This document shows, piece after piece, positions 16,457-26,699 of a stretch of 35,656 bases of DNA (the stretch's first letter is position 1; every line of letters begins with the position of its first letter). A program made the position numbers and the translations under genes. Origin of the DNA: Desulfuromonadales bacterium. Its GTDB lineage: Bacteria; Desulfobacterota; Desulfuromonadia; Desulfuromonadales; JACZKF01. The notes beneath the pieces were generated by a model. It did not search any database, was not told where the DNA came from, and saw only the letters and a program-made list of their open reading frames with translations. The DNA lies in assembly GCA_029289095.1 (NCBI GenBank), contig JARFUG010000033.1:1-35656 (forward strand), in the 5' to 3' direction.

Positions 16457-18859
16457 ATGATCCGGCACGAAACCCTGAATCCCCCCCAGCATATCTACCC
16501 CGTCAATCCCTGGAAAATTATAGAAACGTCCTTCTATCCCAGGTTTCTGGCCCAGACCGAAACGATATTCGCCATTGGCAATGGGTATCTCGGTCTGCGG
16601 GGAACCTTTGACGAAGGGCAGCCGGAAGCTCATAACGGCACCTTTATCAACGGTTTCCACGAGACCTGGCCCATCGTCTATGGCGAGGACGCCTACGGAT
16701 TCGCCCGAACCGGCCAGACGATGCTGAATGTCACCGATGCCAAGGTCATCCGCCTTTACGTCGACGACGAACCGTTTTATCTTCCCACCGCAAGCCTTCA
16801 GCTCTACCAGCGCACCCTCGATATGGAAGCCGGAACCCTTGACAGGGAGATCCTTTGGGAAACCCCGTCGGGAAAGCGGGTTCTGATCGAGTCGCGCCGG
16901 ATCGTTTCGCTCGAGCACCGCCACCTCGCCGCCGTCTCCTACCAGGTGACCCTCCTCAATTGCGATGCACCGGTGGAAATTTCGTCAGAACTCAGAGGAA
17001 ACCAACCGAATCCGGGCGGGGTCGACGATCCGCGCAAGGCGCGGGGATTCAGTCGAAAGGTGCTTCACGCCAGGGAGCACTACGCGCGGGATCATCGCCT
17101 CGTGCTGAGTCACCAGGCGGAAAGAAGCCGCATGACCATCGCCTGCGGCGTCGACCACCTCTTCGAAACCGAATGCTCGTGGACGTCAAACGCCGATATC
17201 GGGCCGGATGAGGCGAGGGTCGTCTTCTCTGTCGACGCCCGGAAGGGCAAGCCGTTTCATCTCATCAAGTTCATCACCTACCATTCGTCCCGCCATGCTC
17301 CGACCGCAGAGCTGTGCGACCGGGCGGAACGCACTTTGAACAGGGCCTGCAGGAACGGCTTCGACGCCCTCATCCAGGGACAGAGGAATTATCTGAGGGA
17401 TTTCTGGGACCGGAGCGACATCGAAATCGAGGAAGTGCCCGACGGTAGCAGAACGTGCGGTGAGATGCAGCAGGCGCTGCGCTGGAACCTCTTCCAGATT
17501 CTGCAGGCCGCCGCTCGCGCTGAAGGGGTCGGGATACCGGCAAAAGGGCTGACGGGACAGACCTACGAGGGGCACTATTTCTGGGACACCGAGATCTATC
17601 TCATGCCTTTTCTTACCTACACGGCTCCGAGCATCGCACGCAACCTTCTGCGCTTTCGCCACAGCATGCTCGAACAGGCGCGAAAACGCGCCCGTGAGGT
17701 CAACCAGAAGGGGGCGCTCTTTCCCTGGCGAACGATCAACGGCGAGGAAGCATCGGCCTACTATGCGGCAGGGACAGCCCAGTACCACATCAACGCCGAC
17801 ATCGCCTTTTCACTGCGCAAGTATGTCGACATTACCGAAGACAAGTCCCTGCTGTTCGACGAAGGGGCCGAAATTCTCGTCGAAACCGCCCGACTCTGGC
17901 TCGACCTCGGATTCTACTCCGGTCGGCAGGGGGGCGCCTTCTGCATCCACGGGGTGACGGGACCCGACGAGTACGCTACGGTGGTGAACAACAATGCCTT
18001 CACCAACCTGATGGCCCGGGAAAACCTGCGATACGCCGCAGAGACCGTATTAGAGATGAAAGAGCGCTATCCAGAGCATTTCGCCACCCTGGTGCACCGG
18101 ACCGGTCTCGATCTCTCCGAGGTTTCGCAGTGGCGTCACGCCGCAGAATCGATGTACATCCCGTATGACGAGGCCCTTGGGATTCATCCCCAGGACGACC
18201 ATTTCCTCGATCGGAAGGTCTGGGATATCAAGGGGACGCCGAGGGAACGATTTCCCCTCCTTCTTTTCCATCATCCACTGGTGATCTATCGGCACCAGGT
18301 CATCAAGCAGGCCGACGTGGTGCTGGCGATGTTCCTTCTCGGCAACGCGTTTTCCCTGGAGCAGAAAAAGCGCAATTTCGAGTATTACGATCCCCTGACA
18401 ACCGGCGACTCCTCTCTGTCGGCCTGCATACAGAGCATCATCGCCGCAGAGGTCGGGGACGAGGTCAATGCTCTGAGATACGCCAGATACGCTTTGCTCA
18501 TGGACTTGGCCGACATCGGCGGAAACGTCAAGGACGGCTGCCATATCGCCTCAATGGGGGGGACGTGGATGACGATGGTTTACGGGTTCGCGGGGATGCG
18601 CGATTACGCGGGGGAGATCAGCTTTTCGCCGCGTCTTCCCTCGAATATAGCCAGAATCAGATTTGCACTGATGATCAGGGGGCAGCGCCTGAGGGTGGAG
18701 ACGACGAGGCAAAACGCAACATACACGCTGACCCGGGGAAAGGGGATGGAGATCGTGCACGAGGGAAAAAGGCACAAGCTTGAGCCGAAGATACCTCTTG
18801 CGCTCGCCGTCGAAGGCGGGCATGGAGGAGCTGAAGAAGGGACGAAGGTCGAGGGCTGA
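16457..18859 (+). CDS. Glycoside hydrolase family 65 disaccharide phosphorylase (maltose/trehalose/kojibiose type)
   Basis: GH65 enzymes cleave alpha-linked glucose disaccharides with phosphate, releasing beta-glucose 1-phosphate and glucose. The 800 residues cover the three GH65 parts: N-terminal beta-sandwich (from about residue 15, with GNGYLGLRGTF), the (alpha/alpha)6 barrel and a small C-terminal domain. YEGHYFWDTEIYLMP and GPDEYATVVNNN are family motifs; E505 in the latter is the likely general acid. TTGDSSLSACIQS around 648-656 is the phosphate-binding loop. The exact disaccharide cannot be read from the sequence. There is no fused or adjacent beta-phosphoglucomutase, the usual partner. 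The start has only a weak ribosome binding site (GTGAG). Probably cytoplasmic, as no signal peptide is visible. Confidence 0.92.
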   Translation: MIRHETLNPPQHIYPVNPWKIIETSFYPRFLAQTETIFAIGNGYLGLRGTFDEGQPEAHNGTFINGFHETWPIVYGEDAYGFARTGQTMLNVTDAKVIRLYVDDEPFYLPTASLQLYQRTLDMEAGTLDREILWETPSGKRVLIESRRIVSLEHRHLAAVSYQVTLLNCDAPVEISSELRGNQPNPGGVDDPRKARGFSRKVLHAREHYARDHRLVLSHQAERSRMTIACGVDHLFETECSWTSNADIGPDEARVVFSVDARKGKPFHLIKFITYHSSRHAPTAELCDRAERTLNRACRNGFDALIQGQRNYLRDFWDRSDIEIEEVPDGSRTCGEMQQALRWNLFQILQAAARAEGVGIPAKGLTGQTYEGHYFWDTEIYLMPFLTYTAPSIARNLLRFRHSMLEQARKRAREVNQKGALFPWRTINGEEASAYYAAGTAQYHINADIAFSLRKYVDITEDKSLLFDEGAEILVETARLWLDLGFYSGRQGGAFCIHGVTGPDEYATVVNNNAFTNLMARENLRYAAETVLEMKERYPEHFATLVHRTGLDLSEVSQWRHAAESMYIPYDEALGIHPQDDHFLDRKVWDIKGTPRERFPLLLFHHPLVIYRHQVIKQADVVLAMFLLGNAFSLEQKKRNFEYYDPLTTGDSSLSACIQSIIAAEVGDEVNALRYARYALLMDLADIGGNVKDGCHIASMGGTWMTMVYGFAGMRDYAGEISFSPRLPSNIARIRFALMIRGQRLRVETTRQNATYTLTRGKGMEIVHEGKRHKLEPKIPLALAVEGGHGGAEEGTKVEG

Positions 18860-18889
18860 AAGGAAGAGACGCTGGGGGGAAAGCAATAA

Positions 18890-19024
18890 TCAGTGTGAAA
18901 TGGAACGTTCAGCCAAGAGGTCCGGTGAGGGAGATCCCTTGTGAAGGGTTTCGGCAGAAGAGGCCAGGACAGATACCACCGCTGCAAAGAGGACCGTGAC
19001 AAGGACGAAGCAGATACCTTTCAT
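18890..19024 (-). CDS. Very small secreted or membrane-anchored peptide (44 residues)
   Basis: The minus strand encodes 44 residues starting MKGICFVLVTVLFAAVV, then SVLASSAETLHKGS and a polar tail ending AERSISH. A Lys near the start, a hydrophobic core of about 17 residues and ASS/A are what a cleavable signal peptide with an AxA-like site looks like. AAAGGA stands nine bases upstream of the ATG, and a promoter-like pair lies further upstream. An in-frame ATG 18 bases earlier (19042) would add six residues. It fills the gap between the GH65 gene and hyuA, convergent with the former and divergent from the latter. No family is recognised, and chance cannot be excluded at this length. Confidence 0.5.
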   Translation of the reverse strand: MKGICFVLVTVLFAAVVSVLASSAETLHKGSPSPDLLAERSISH

Positions 19025-19056
19025 TCCGTGGGATCCTTTCATCGTGTGTTTTCAAA

Positions 19057-19084
19057 CTTTTAGCCTATGATGGCGAGTTGTCAA
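19057..19084 (-). promoter_or_regulatory. Candidate promoter of the minus-strand small peptide gene
   Basis: Reading the minus strand, a perfect TTGACA (19084 down to 19079) is followed after 16 bases by TAAAAG (19062 down to 19057). Transcription would start near 19050, about 26 bases before the start codon at 19024, which is a sensible leader length. The site overlaps the upstream region of hyuA on the other strand. Confidence 0.4.
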
Positions 19085-19103
19085 CACTTCTCTGGACTCT
19101 TTA

Positions 19104-21107
19104 ATGACAAAACGCATAGATCAAGAGCAAGAAGTGTTCCCTTCGCATTCGGCAATCCCCCTCATCGGCGTCGACACAGGTGGTACTTTTACCGACTTGG
19201 TGATGGTGCGGGGGGATGAGCTGCGGACCTGGAAGCTCCCTTCCACTCCGGCAGATCCCTCGAGGGCGGTTCTTGAAGGGGTGAGGCGGCTTGTCGGAGA
19301 CGCTCCTGCCTTTGTCTTTCACGGTTCTACGGTGGCGACAAACGCGCTGCTGGAAGGAAAGGGAGCGTGCGTGGCCCTGGTCGTCACAGAGGGATTTCGC
19401 GACCTGCTCCTCATCGGACGACAGAACAGGCCGGATCTCTATGCTCTGCACCCCAGGCGAACCGAACCTCTCGTCCCCGGCGAGCGCGTCGTCGAGGCGC
19501 GCGAAAGGGTCCTGCCCAATGGGGAGGTGGCTGTCCCTCTTTTGGCGGAGCAGATCGCAAAAATTGTCACCGCGGTCTCGAAAACGGGGGCCTCGTCCGT
19601 CGCCGTCTGCCTGCTGCACAGCTATGCGATGCCGGAGCACGAATCGGCTCTGACGGAGGCGCTCGAACGCGAAGGTCTCGAGGTCTCCGCATCAAGCCGG
19701 ATCCTTGTGGAATTCAGAGAGTTCGAACGAGCTTCCACCACCGTCGTCAACGCCTCGGTGTCCCCGATCATGGGGCAATACCTCGAAAGGCTGCAGTCGG
19801 CCCTGCCGGGGAGCACCCTGCGCATCATGCAGAGCAACGGCGGGGCGATTCGGCCAAGGACCGCTGCCAAAGAGGCGGTGCGTACGATTCTCTCGGGGCC
19901 GGCCGGGGGGATGGTGGGAGCCTTCGCAGCAGCCCGCAGGGCGGGTTTCGATCGGATCATCACTTTCGACATGGGGGGAACGAGCACGGACGTGGGGCTT
20001 TGCGCCGGAGAAATCCCCTTTACGGCGGAGGCGGTGGTGGCAGGCTGGCCCGTAAAGGTGCCGATGATCGACATCCACACCGTGGGAGCCGGCGGGGGAT
20101 CGATCGCCCGCCTCGACGAGGGAGGGGCGCTGAGGGTCGGTCCACAGAGTGCCGGAGCTGACCCGGGACCGGCCTGCTACGGTCGGGGAGAAGAGGCGAC
20201 GGTCACCGATGCGAACCTGTGTCTCGGGCGCCTCCTGCCGGAGTCGTTTCTCGGGGGGCGCATGCCGCTCTTCCCGGAGCGGGCGCAAGCGGCGGTGGAG
20301 CGGCTCGCGAGGGGGGCGCGACTCCCTGTGGAGAAGATGGCCGAGGGGATCGTGGAGGTCGCCGAAGAGACGATGGCGGCCGCTCTTCGCGTCGTCTCCA
20401 TCGCCCGGGGGCACGATCCGCGCGATTTCACGCTATTGCCCTTCGGCGGGGCGGGAGGGCTCCACGCCTGTTCGCTGGCCGAGACGCTCGGCATGCGTCG
20501 AATCCTCATCCCTGTCGGTCCCGGGCTCCTTTCGGCTTTCGGTCTGGTGGTCGCCGACACCGTGCGGGACTACTCCCTTTCGGTGCTGATACCGGGAGAG
20601 ACCGGCGAGAAAGCTTTAAAGGAACTTTTCTATCCTTTGGAAGAGCGTGCCCGGCAGGAAATGAAGGACGAAGGCGCCCTTGAGGACGACATAGAGCTGG
20701 TCTTCTCCCTCGATCTGCGCTACCGGGGGCAGTCCTTCGAGGTCAACGTCCCTTTCTCCAAAGATTTCCGCAATGCGTTTCACCGGCGACACGAGGCCCT
20801 TTACGGCTATTGCGACGAGGGGCGGGAGATCGAGATCGTCACCGTTCGCCTTCGCTCCCGCGTACCGGGGCACTCACCGGCGTTCGGGGGGGAACCCCGG
20901 CGAGGCGAGTTGACCCGGTTGCGAGATTCGCAGGTGCGAATCGACGCCGAACTTGTGCACTGTCCGATCTACCTGCGTGAGACGCTGCCGCTGCAGGCGC
21001 AGTTCGAGGGTCCGGCGCTCATCGTGGAGGAGAGCGCCACACACCTCGTGCGTCCCGGATGGAGGGCGAAAATGACCCGGCAGGGGTGCGTGGTGCTGGA
21101 GAGATGA
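19104..21107 (+). CDS. Hydantoinase A/oxoprolinase family protein (HyuA-type ATPase subunit)
   Basis: HyuA-type subunits use ATP to activate a substrate amide, lactam or carbonyl group. Known members are N-methylhydantoinase A, 5-oxoprolinase and the large subunit of acetone/acetophenone carboxylases. The 667 residues show GVDTGGTFTD near residue 23 (ATP-binding fold), HGSTVATNALLE, SNGGAIRP, ILSGPAGGMVGA, DMGGTSTDVGL and TVGAGGGSIA, all standard. The partner hyuB lies two genes downstream, with a Nudix gene between; hyuA overlaps that gene by four bases. The start at 19104 has no good ribosome binding site; an in-frame GTG at residue 11 is an alternative. The substrate is unknown. Confidence 0.9.
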   Translation: MTKRIDQEQEVFPSHSAIPLIGVDTGGTFTDLVMVRGDELRTWKLPSTPADPSRAVLEGVRRLVGDAPAFVFHGSTVATNALLEGKGACVALVVTEGFRDLLLIGRQNRPDLYALHPRRTEPLVPGERVVEARERVLPNGEVAVPLLAEQIAKIVTAVSKTGASSVAVCLLHSYAMPEHESALTEALEREGLEVSASSRILVEFREFERASTTVVNASVSPIMGQYLERLQSALPGSTLRIMQSNGGAIRPRTAAKEAVRTILSGPAGGMVGAFAAARRAGFDRIITFDMGGTSTDVGLCAGEIPFTAEAVVAGWPVKVPMIDIHTVGAGGGSIARLDEGGALRVGPQSAGADPGPACYGRGEEATVTDANLCLGRLLPESFLGGRMPLFPERAQAAVERLARGARLPVEKMAEGIVEVAEETMAAALRVVSIARGHDPRDFTLLPFGGAGGLHACSLAETLGMRRILIPVGPGLLSAFGLVVADTVRDYSLSVLIPGETGEKALKELFYPLEERARQEMKDEGALEDDIELVFSLDLRYRGQSFEVNVPFSKDFRNAFHRRHEALYGYCDEGREIEIVTVRLRSRVPGHSPAFGGEPRRGELTRLRDSQVRIDAELVHCPIYLRETLPLQAQFEGPALIVEESATHLVRPGWRAKMTRQGCVVLER

Positions 21108-21562
21108 GCGGGAAAGGTGAAGAGGTGAGAGAGATCAGGAAAATCGATGTGGCCTGCGCCCTGATCGAACGGGACGGACTCGTATTGGCTGCCCAGCGCA
21201 GCGAGACGATGAGCCTCCCGCTCAAATGGGAGTTTCCCGGCGGAAAGATCGACGCCCACGAGAGTGCCGAGAGTTGCCTGGAGCGTGAAATCGAAGAAGA
21301 ACTCGGAGTCGGCATCCGAATTGTTGCACCCCTTCCCCCCTCCGACTGGTGCTATCCCGATTTCGCCATCACGCTTCACCCCTTCGTCTGCACCCTGGCA
21401 GGCGAAGAGATACGGCTGCTGGAACACAAGGAGATCCGGTGGCTTTCCCCGGCGAGGCTGCACGAGCTAGACTGGGCGGAGGCCGATGCACCGGTGCTGG
21501 AAAATTATTTCAGGTACCTGGAGAGAAGGGGGGAGGCGCCCCGGCGCACCCGGCTGGCTTGA
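21104..21562 (+). CDS. Nudix hydrolase, MutT-like
   Basis: Nudix enzymes hydrolyse nucleoside diphosphates linked to another group. The 152-residue protein has a complete Nudix box, GX5EX7REUXEEXGU, starting at the G of GKIDAHE and ending REIEEELGV. The N-terminal VACALIERDGLVLAAQRS strand and WEFPGGK are typical of 8-oxo-dGTP/CTP pyrophosphohydrolases (MutT/NudG). The start is taken at 21104, overlapping the hyuA stop as ATGA; a GTG at 21125 is also possible. It sits inside the hyuA-hyuB pair. It may be a house-cleaning enzyme trapped in the operon or may act on a nucleotide by-product; nothing in the sequence decides this. Confidence 0.9.
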   Translation: MSGKGEEVREIRKIDVACALIERDGLVLAAQRSETMSLPLKWEFPGGKIDAHESAESCLEREIEEELGVGIRIVAPLPPSDWCYPDFAITLHPFVCTLAGEEIRLLEHKEIRWLSPARLHELDWAEADAPVLENYFRYLERRGEAPRRTRLA

Positions 21563-21652
21563 ACGCCCGTTTCATTGACCCTGCAGCTCTGTGATTCGGC
21601 GTCATCGCCGTCAGGGGCGTCGCCTGATAGCATTGAGAAAAGGCCTGATTCG

Positions 21653-23233
<1,581 letters not shown>

Positions 23234-23276
23234 GTGATCGCGACTGCGGTTCTGTCCTCGACCCCGGAGAGCGGCC

Positions 23277-24686
23277 ATGCCTCTTTCTGACCTGCGAGAC
23301 TTTCTATCCCTGCTGGAGTCCGGAGGCGAGGCGGTGCGGGTCGGCGTCGAGGTCGACCCCGTCCTGGAGATCTCCGCGGTGACTGACCGGGTCTGCAAGT
23401 CGCAGGGGGGCGGTCCGGCGCTGCTCTTCGAAAAGGTCAAGGGACATCCCTTCCGCGTCGCGACGAACCTTTTCGGCTCCGAGGACCGCATGGCGCAGGC
23501 GCTCGAGGTTTCGTGCCTGGATGAACTCAGTGCGCGCATGACGAAAGCCCTGGCCGCACAGCAAGGCGACGCCGCCGAGGAGCGCCTGCGTCGTGCGATG
23601 GAGGGGGAGCAGTTCTCCTTGAGGCGAACGGCACATCCGCCGTGCGCCGAGCTTATTGCAGAGGAGCCGGACCTGCTGAGCCTGCCGGCGCTGAAGAATT
23701 GGCCGGGGGACGGAGGGCGCTTTCTCACCCTCCCCCTCGTCTTCACGCGGGACCCCGAGAGCGGGCGCCCCAATTGCGGCATGTACCGCGTGCAGGTATT
23801 CGACAGTCGCAGTGCCGGGCTGCACTGGAGCCCGCGTTCGGACGGCGCCCGGCATGCAGCGGCGTGGGCGCGGCGCGGCGAGCCCATGCCCGTTGTCATC
23901 GCCTTCGGGGGGCCTCCCGCGCTGATCTACGCGGCTTCGGCCCCTCTTCCGGAGCAGATCGCCGAGGTCGATTTCGCCGCCTGGCTGCGCGGGGAGCCGG
24001 TGCAGATGAGCGCGTGCCAGAGTTGCGATCTGGAGGCGCCGGCCGCAGCAGAGTTTGTGCTCGAGGGCTATATGGTGCCCGGGGAGAGCCGGGCGGAGGG
24101 TCCTTTCGGAAACCATACGGGCTTTTACGCTCCGGCGGCGCCCGCGCCCGTCTTTCGTCTGCTGCGCATGACCCGCAGGGTCGATCCGATTCTCCCCTGC
24201 ACCGTCGTCGGCCCTCCTCCCATGGAAAATCTCTACCTGGGTCGGGCGACGGAGCGGATTTTTCTGCCGCTGCTGCGCTGCGATTTTCCCGAGATCGTCG
24301 ATGTGCATTTCCTGGCCGAAGGGATCTACCACGGTGCGGCCCTCATCGCCGTGCGCCCTGAGGCGGCCGGCTCAGGACTCGAGATCATCCGAGGCCTCTG
24401 GCGAAACCGCCTCTTCCAGGGGTCGCGCCTGCTTGTAACGGTTGATGCCGACGGACCGCCTTCGGACCGCTCCAAGGTGCTGTGGCGTCTTCTCAACCAG
24501 GCGGACCCGACCAGGGACATCCTTGTCGAGGGAGATCGTACGGGGATCGACGCCACCGAAAAGGAGGGGCGCCTGCGCGTCAGGGCCGACAGCGATGTTC
24601 TCAATCTGGTCGAAAGACGATGGGGCGCCTACGGAATCGACGTCGATGTCGAGGTCGATATTGGCGAAAAGCCGCGGGAAGTGTAG
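23277..24686 (+). CDS. UbiD-family decarboxylase (prenylated-FMN dependent)
   Basis: UbiD enzymes decarboxylate or carboxylate aromatic or unsaturated acids using prenylated FMN made by UbiX. The 469 residues match the family length. R171 in MYRVQVFD and E274 in EGPFGNHTGFY are the characteristic cofactor-binding and active-site positions. VVGPPPMENLYLG and the ending IGID-type GIDATEKEG are also typical. Two roles are possible. It could be the menaquinone decarboxylase of the futalosine route (MqnL), given the UbiA, UbiX, MqnE and MqnC genes 7 kb downstream. Alternatively it could work on a substrate shared with the adjacent HyuA/HyuB pair. The UbiX at 32022 could supply the cofactor. Confidence 0.9.
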   Translation: MPLSDLRDFLSLLESGGEAVRVGVEVDPVLEISAVTDRVCKSQGGGPALLFEKVKGHPFRVATNLFGSEDRMAQALEVSCLDELSARMTKALAAQQGDAAEERLRRAMEGEQFSLRRTAHPPCAELIAEEPDLLSLPALKNWPGDGGRFLTLPLVFTRDPESGRPNCGMYRVQVFDSRSAGLHWSPRSDGARHAAAWARRGEPMPVVIAFGGPPALIYAASAPLPEQIAEVDFAAWLRGEPVQMSACQSCDLEAPAAAEFVLEGYMVPGESRAEGPFGNHTGFYAPAAPAPVFRLLRMTRRVDPILPCTVVGPPPMENLYLGRATERIFLPLLRCDFPEIVDVHFLAEGIYHGAALIAVRPEAAGSGLEIIRGLWRNRLFQGSRLLVTVDADGPPSDRSKVLWRLLNQADPTRDILVEGDRTGIDATEKEGRLRVRADSDVLNLVERRWGAYGIDVDVEVDIGEKPREV

Positions 24687-24739
24687 AATTAATGATTCAG
24701 GAGTCGGGAGTCGTCTCCTGCATTCCTTGAGTCGATGCC

Positions 24740-25891
24740 ATGCGCAGATGGTCCAAAGAAAAGAAGGAGCCGGGAGTTCGCCTCGATTCGGCGCAGAGGG
24801 AGGACGGCTCTCTCGTTCTTTCTCTTTCAGGACGTCTCGATGCGACCACTATTGCCGCCATCTGGCAGGATGCCGTCGAAAAGGTCGACAATGCCGCTCG
24901 GCCGAGGCTGATCCTCCAGGCTGAGAAAGTCGAGTATTGCGACGGCGCCGGTGTCGGGCTTCTGGTCGAACTCTGCTGTCGGCAGCACCGCCAAGGCGGA
25001 GCCTTCGAGCTTCAGGGACTTCGGCCCGAGTTTCGCCAGCTCTTTGATCTCTTCAATCCCGCGGCGCTGCCTGAATCCTCCAGGTCGAGGGGGGAGCCTG
25101 TCCACCTTCCCGAGGAGGTCGGCCGGGCCACCTGGCGGGTTTGGGAATGGATCCGCGAGCTCATCGCCTTTCTCGGCGAGCTCACCGTCTCGCTCATCGA
25201 CACCGCCCGCAGACCGCGCCGGATGCGTTGGCGCGAGATCATGCTCATCTCCGAGAAGTCGGGGGTGAACGCCCTTCCGGTCGTTCTGCTGGTAAGCTTT
25301 CTGGTCGGGCTTATCATGGCTTTCCAGGCGGCCATCCCCCTTCGGCAGTTTGGTGCGGAAATCTTTGTCGCCAACCTCATCGGCCTCTCGATGCTGCGCG
25401 AACTGGCGCCGCTGATGACGGCGATGGTCCTGGCGGGGCGTTCGGGCTCGGCCTTCGCCGCCGAGATCGGAACGATGAAGGTCAATGAGGAGATCGACGC
25501 CCTCAAGACGATGGGGCTCGATCCGGTGCGATTCCTCGTCGTCAACCGCGTCATTGCGGTGATGCTGATCATCCCTCTTCTGACCGCCTTCTCCGGCCTG
25601 GTCGGGGTGATGGGCGGCTCTGTCGTCCTGCTCTCTCTCGGCTACCCACTTTCCGCCTATATCAACCAGCTTCTCGGCGCCGTCACCTGGATTGATATCA
25701 GCGGGGGGCTCTTCAAGTCCGTCTTCTTCGGCCTGATCGTTGCGAGCATCGGCTGTCTGCACGGCCTGCAGACGAAGATGGGAGCCAGCGCCGTGGGAGA
25801 CTCGGCGACGCGGGCCGTGGTGAGCGGAAACGTTCTGATCATCATCGCCGACGGCATTTTCGCCGTCATCTTCTTCTATCTCGGAATCTGA
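24740..25891 (+). CDS. MlaE-type lipid ABC permease with an N-terminal STAS domain
   Basis: Permease of an MCE-type ABC transporter that moves phospholipids between inner and outer membrane. The 383 residues are a fusion. A STAS domain (about 12-105; LSLSGRLDATTIAAIW and VEYCDGAGVGLLVEL) corresponds to MlaB, which is a separate protein in E. coli. The MlaE permease follows (about 140-383, five or six helices, with QFGAEIFVANLIGLSMLREL, RSGSAFAAEIGTMKVNEE and DALKTMG). No strong ribosome binding site precedes the ATG. It is followed after only four bases by the ATPase gene. Confidence 0.93.
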   Translation: MRRWSKEKKEPGVRLDSAQREDGSLVLSLSGRLDATTIAAIWQDAVEKVDNAARPRLILQAEKVEYCDGAGVGLLVELCCRQHRQGGAFELQGLRPEFRQLFDLFNPAALPESSRSRGEPVHLPEEVGRATWRVWEWIRELIAFLGELTVSLIDTARRPRRMRWREIMLISEKSGVNALPVVLLVSFLVGLIMAFQAAIPLRQFGAEIFVANLIGLSMLRELAPLMTAMVLAGRSGSAFAAEIGTMKVNEEIDALKTMGLDPVRFLVVNRVIAVMLIIPLLTAFSGLVGVMGGSVVLLSLGYPLSAYINQLLGAVTWIDISGGLFKSVFFGLIVASIGCLHGLQTKMGASAVGDSATRAVVSGNVLIIIADGIFAVIFFYLGI

Positions 25892-25895
25892 GGCG

Positions 25896-26699
25896 ATGGA
25901 GCGGCACGAAACAGAGACCATTCTTCAGGTGGTGGGACTGAGCGCCGGGTACGAAGAAGAGATTCTGCTGGAGAACGTCTCTTTCGAAGTGCGCCGCGGT
26001 GAGGTCTTCGTCATCCTGGGCGGCTCAGGGTCGGGGAAGAGCACGCTTCTCAAGCACATGATCGGCCTCATCCCTCCCCTGGAAGGGACGGTGCTTATCG
26101 ATGGCCGGGACATTGCCGCTGCCCAGGCAAAAGAGCGCAGGGAGATCCTCAGGCGGATCGGCGTCACCTACCAGAGCGGAGCCCTGTTCGGCTCGATGAC
26201 CCTGCTGGAGAACGTCTGTCTGCCTCTGGAGGAGTTCACCGAACTTCCCTCCGAAGCGTGCAGGCGGGTGGGTATGCTCAAGCTCAGCCTGGTGGGGTTG
26301 GAGAACTACGCCGATCATTTCCCCTCGGAGGTGAGCGGCGGGATGAAGAAGCGGGCGGGAATCGCCCGGGCAATGGCTCTCGATCCGGAACTCCTCTTTC
26401 TCGATGAGCCATCGGCCGGTCTCGATCCCATCACCTCTGCCGAGCTCGATCAACTCATCCTTCAGTTGTGCCGTTCGCTCGGAATCACCTTCGTTGTCGT
26501 CAGCCACGAGCTTGCGAGCATCTTCGAAATAGCCGACCGGGTGATCATGCTCGACAAGAAGAGCCGCTCCATCATCGCCGCCGGCACACCGGAGGATCTG
26601 CGCGACCTCAGTGACGATCCCTACGTTCGCCGCTTCTTCCGCCGGGAAGCCGAAGACAGAAACGGCGCTGCAGAAAGGGTGCGAAAATCCCCGACATGA
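25896..26699 (+). CDS. MlaF-type ABC ATPase of the lipid transporter
   Basis: ATP-binding subunit that drives the MlaE permease from the cytoplasmic side. The 267 residues hold Walker A GGSGSGKST (G42-T50, K48), the signature VSGGMKKR near S147, and Walker B LLFLDEP with D170 and catalytic E171, followed by SAGLDP. VSGGMKKR is the signature form typical of MlaF rather than of general importers. It lies four bases after the permease gene, and its stop overlaps the mlaD start as ATGA, so translation is probably coupled. Confidence 0.95.
   Translation: MERHETETILQVVGLSAGYEEEILLENVSFEVRRGEVFVILGGSGSGKSTLLKHMIGLIPPLEGTVLIDGRDIAAAQAKERREILRRIGVTYQSGALFGSMTLLENVCLPLEEFTELPSEACRRVGMLKLSLVGLENYADHFPSEVSGGMKKRAGIARAMALDPELLFLDEPSAGLDPITSAELDQLILQLCRSLGITFVVVSHELASIFEIADRVIMLDKKSRSIIAAGTPEDLRDLSDDPYVRRFFRREAEDRNGAAERVRKSPT

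Noticed and set aside
24698-24720. CAGGAG/CTCCTG hairpin between the ubiD-type and mlaE-type genes
   Set aside because: Only six pairs and no T-run. It could be a decayed repeat copy, but this cannot be shown from one copy.
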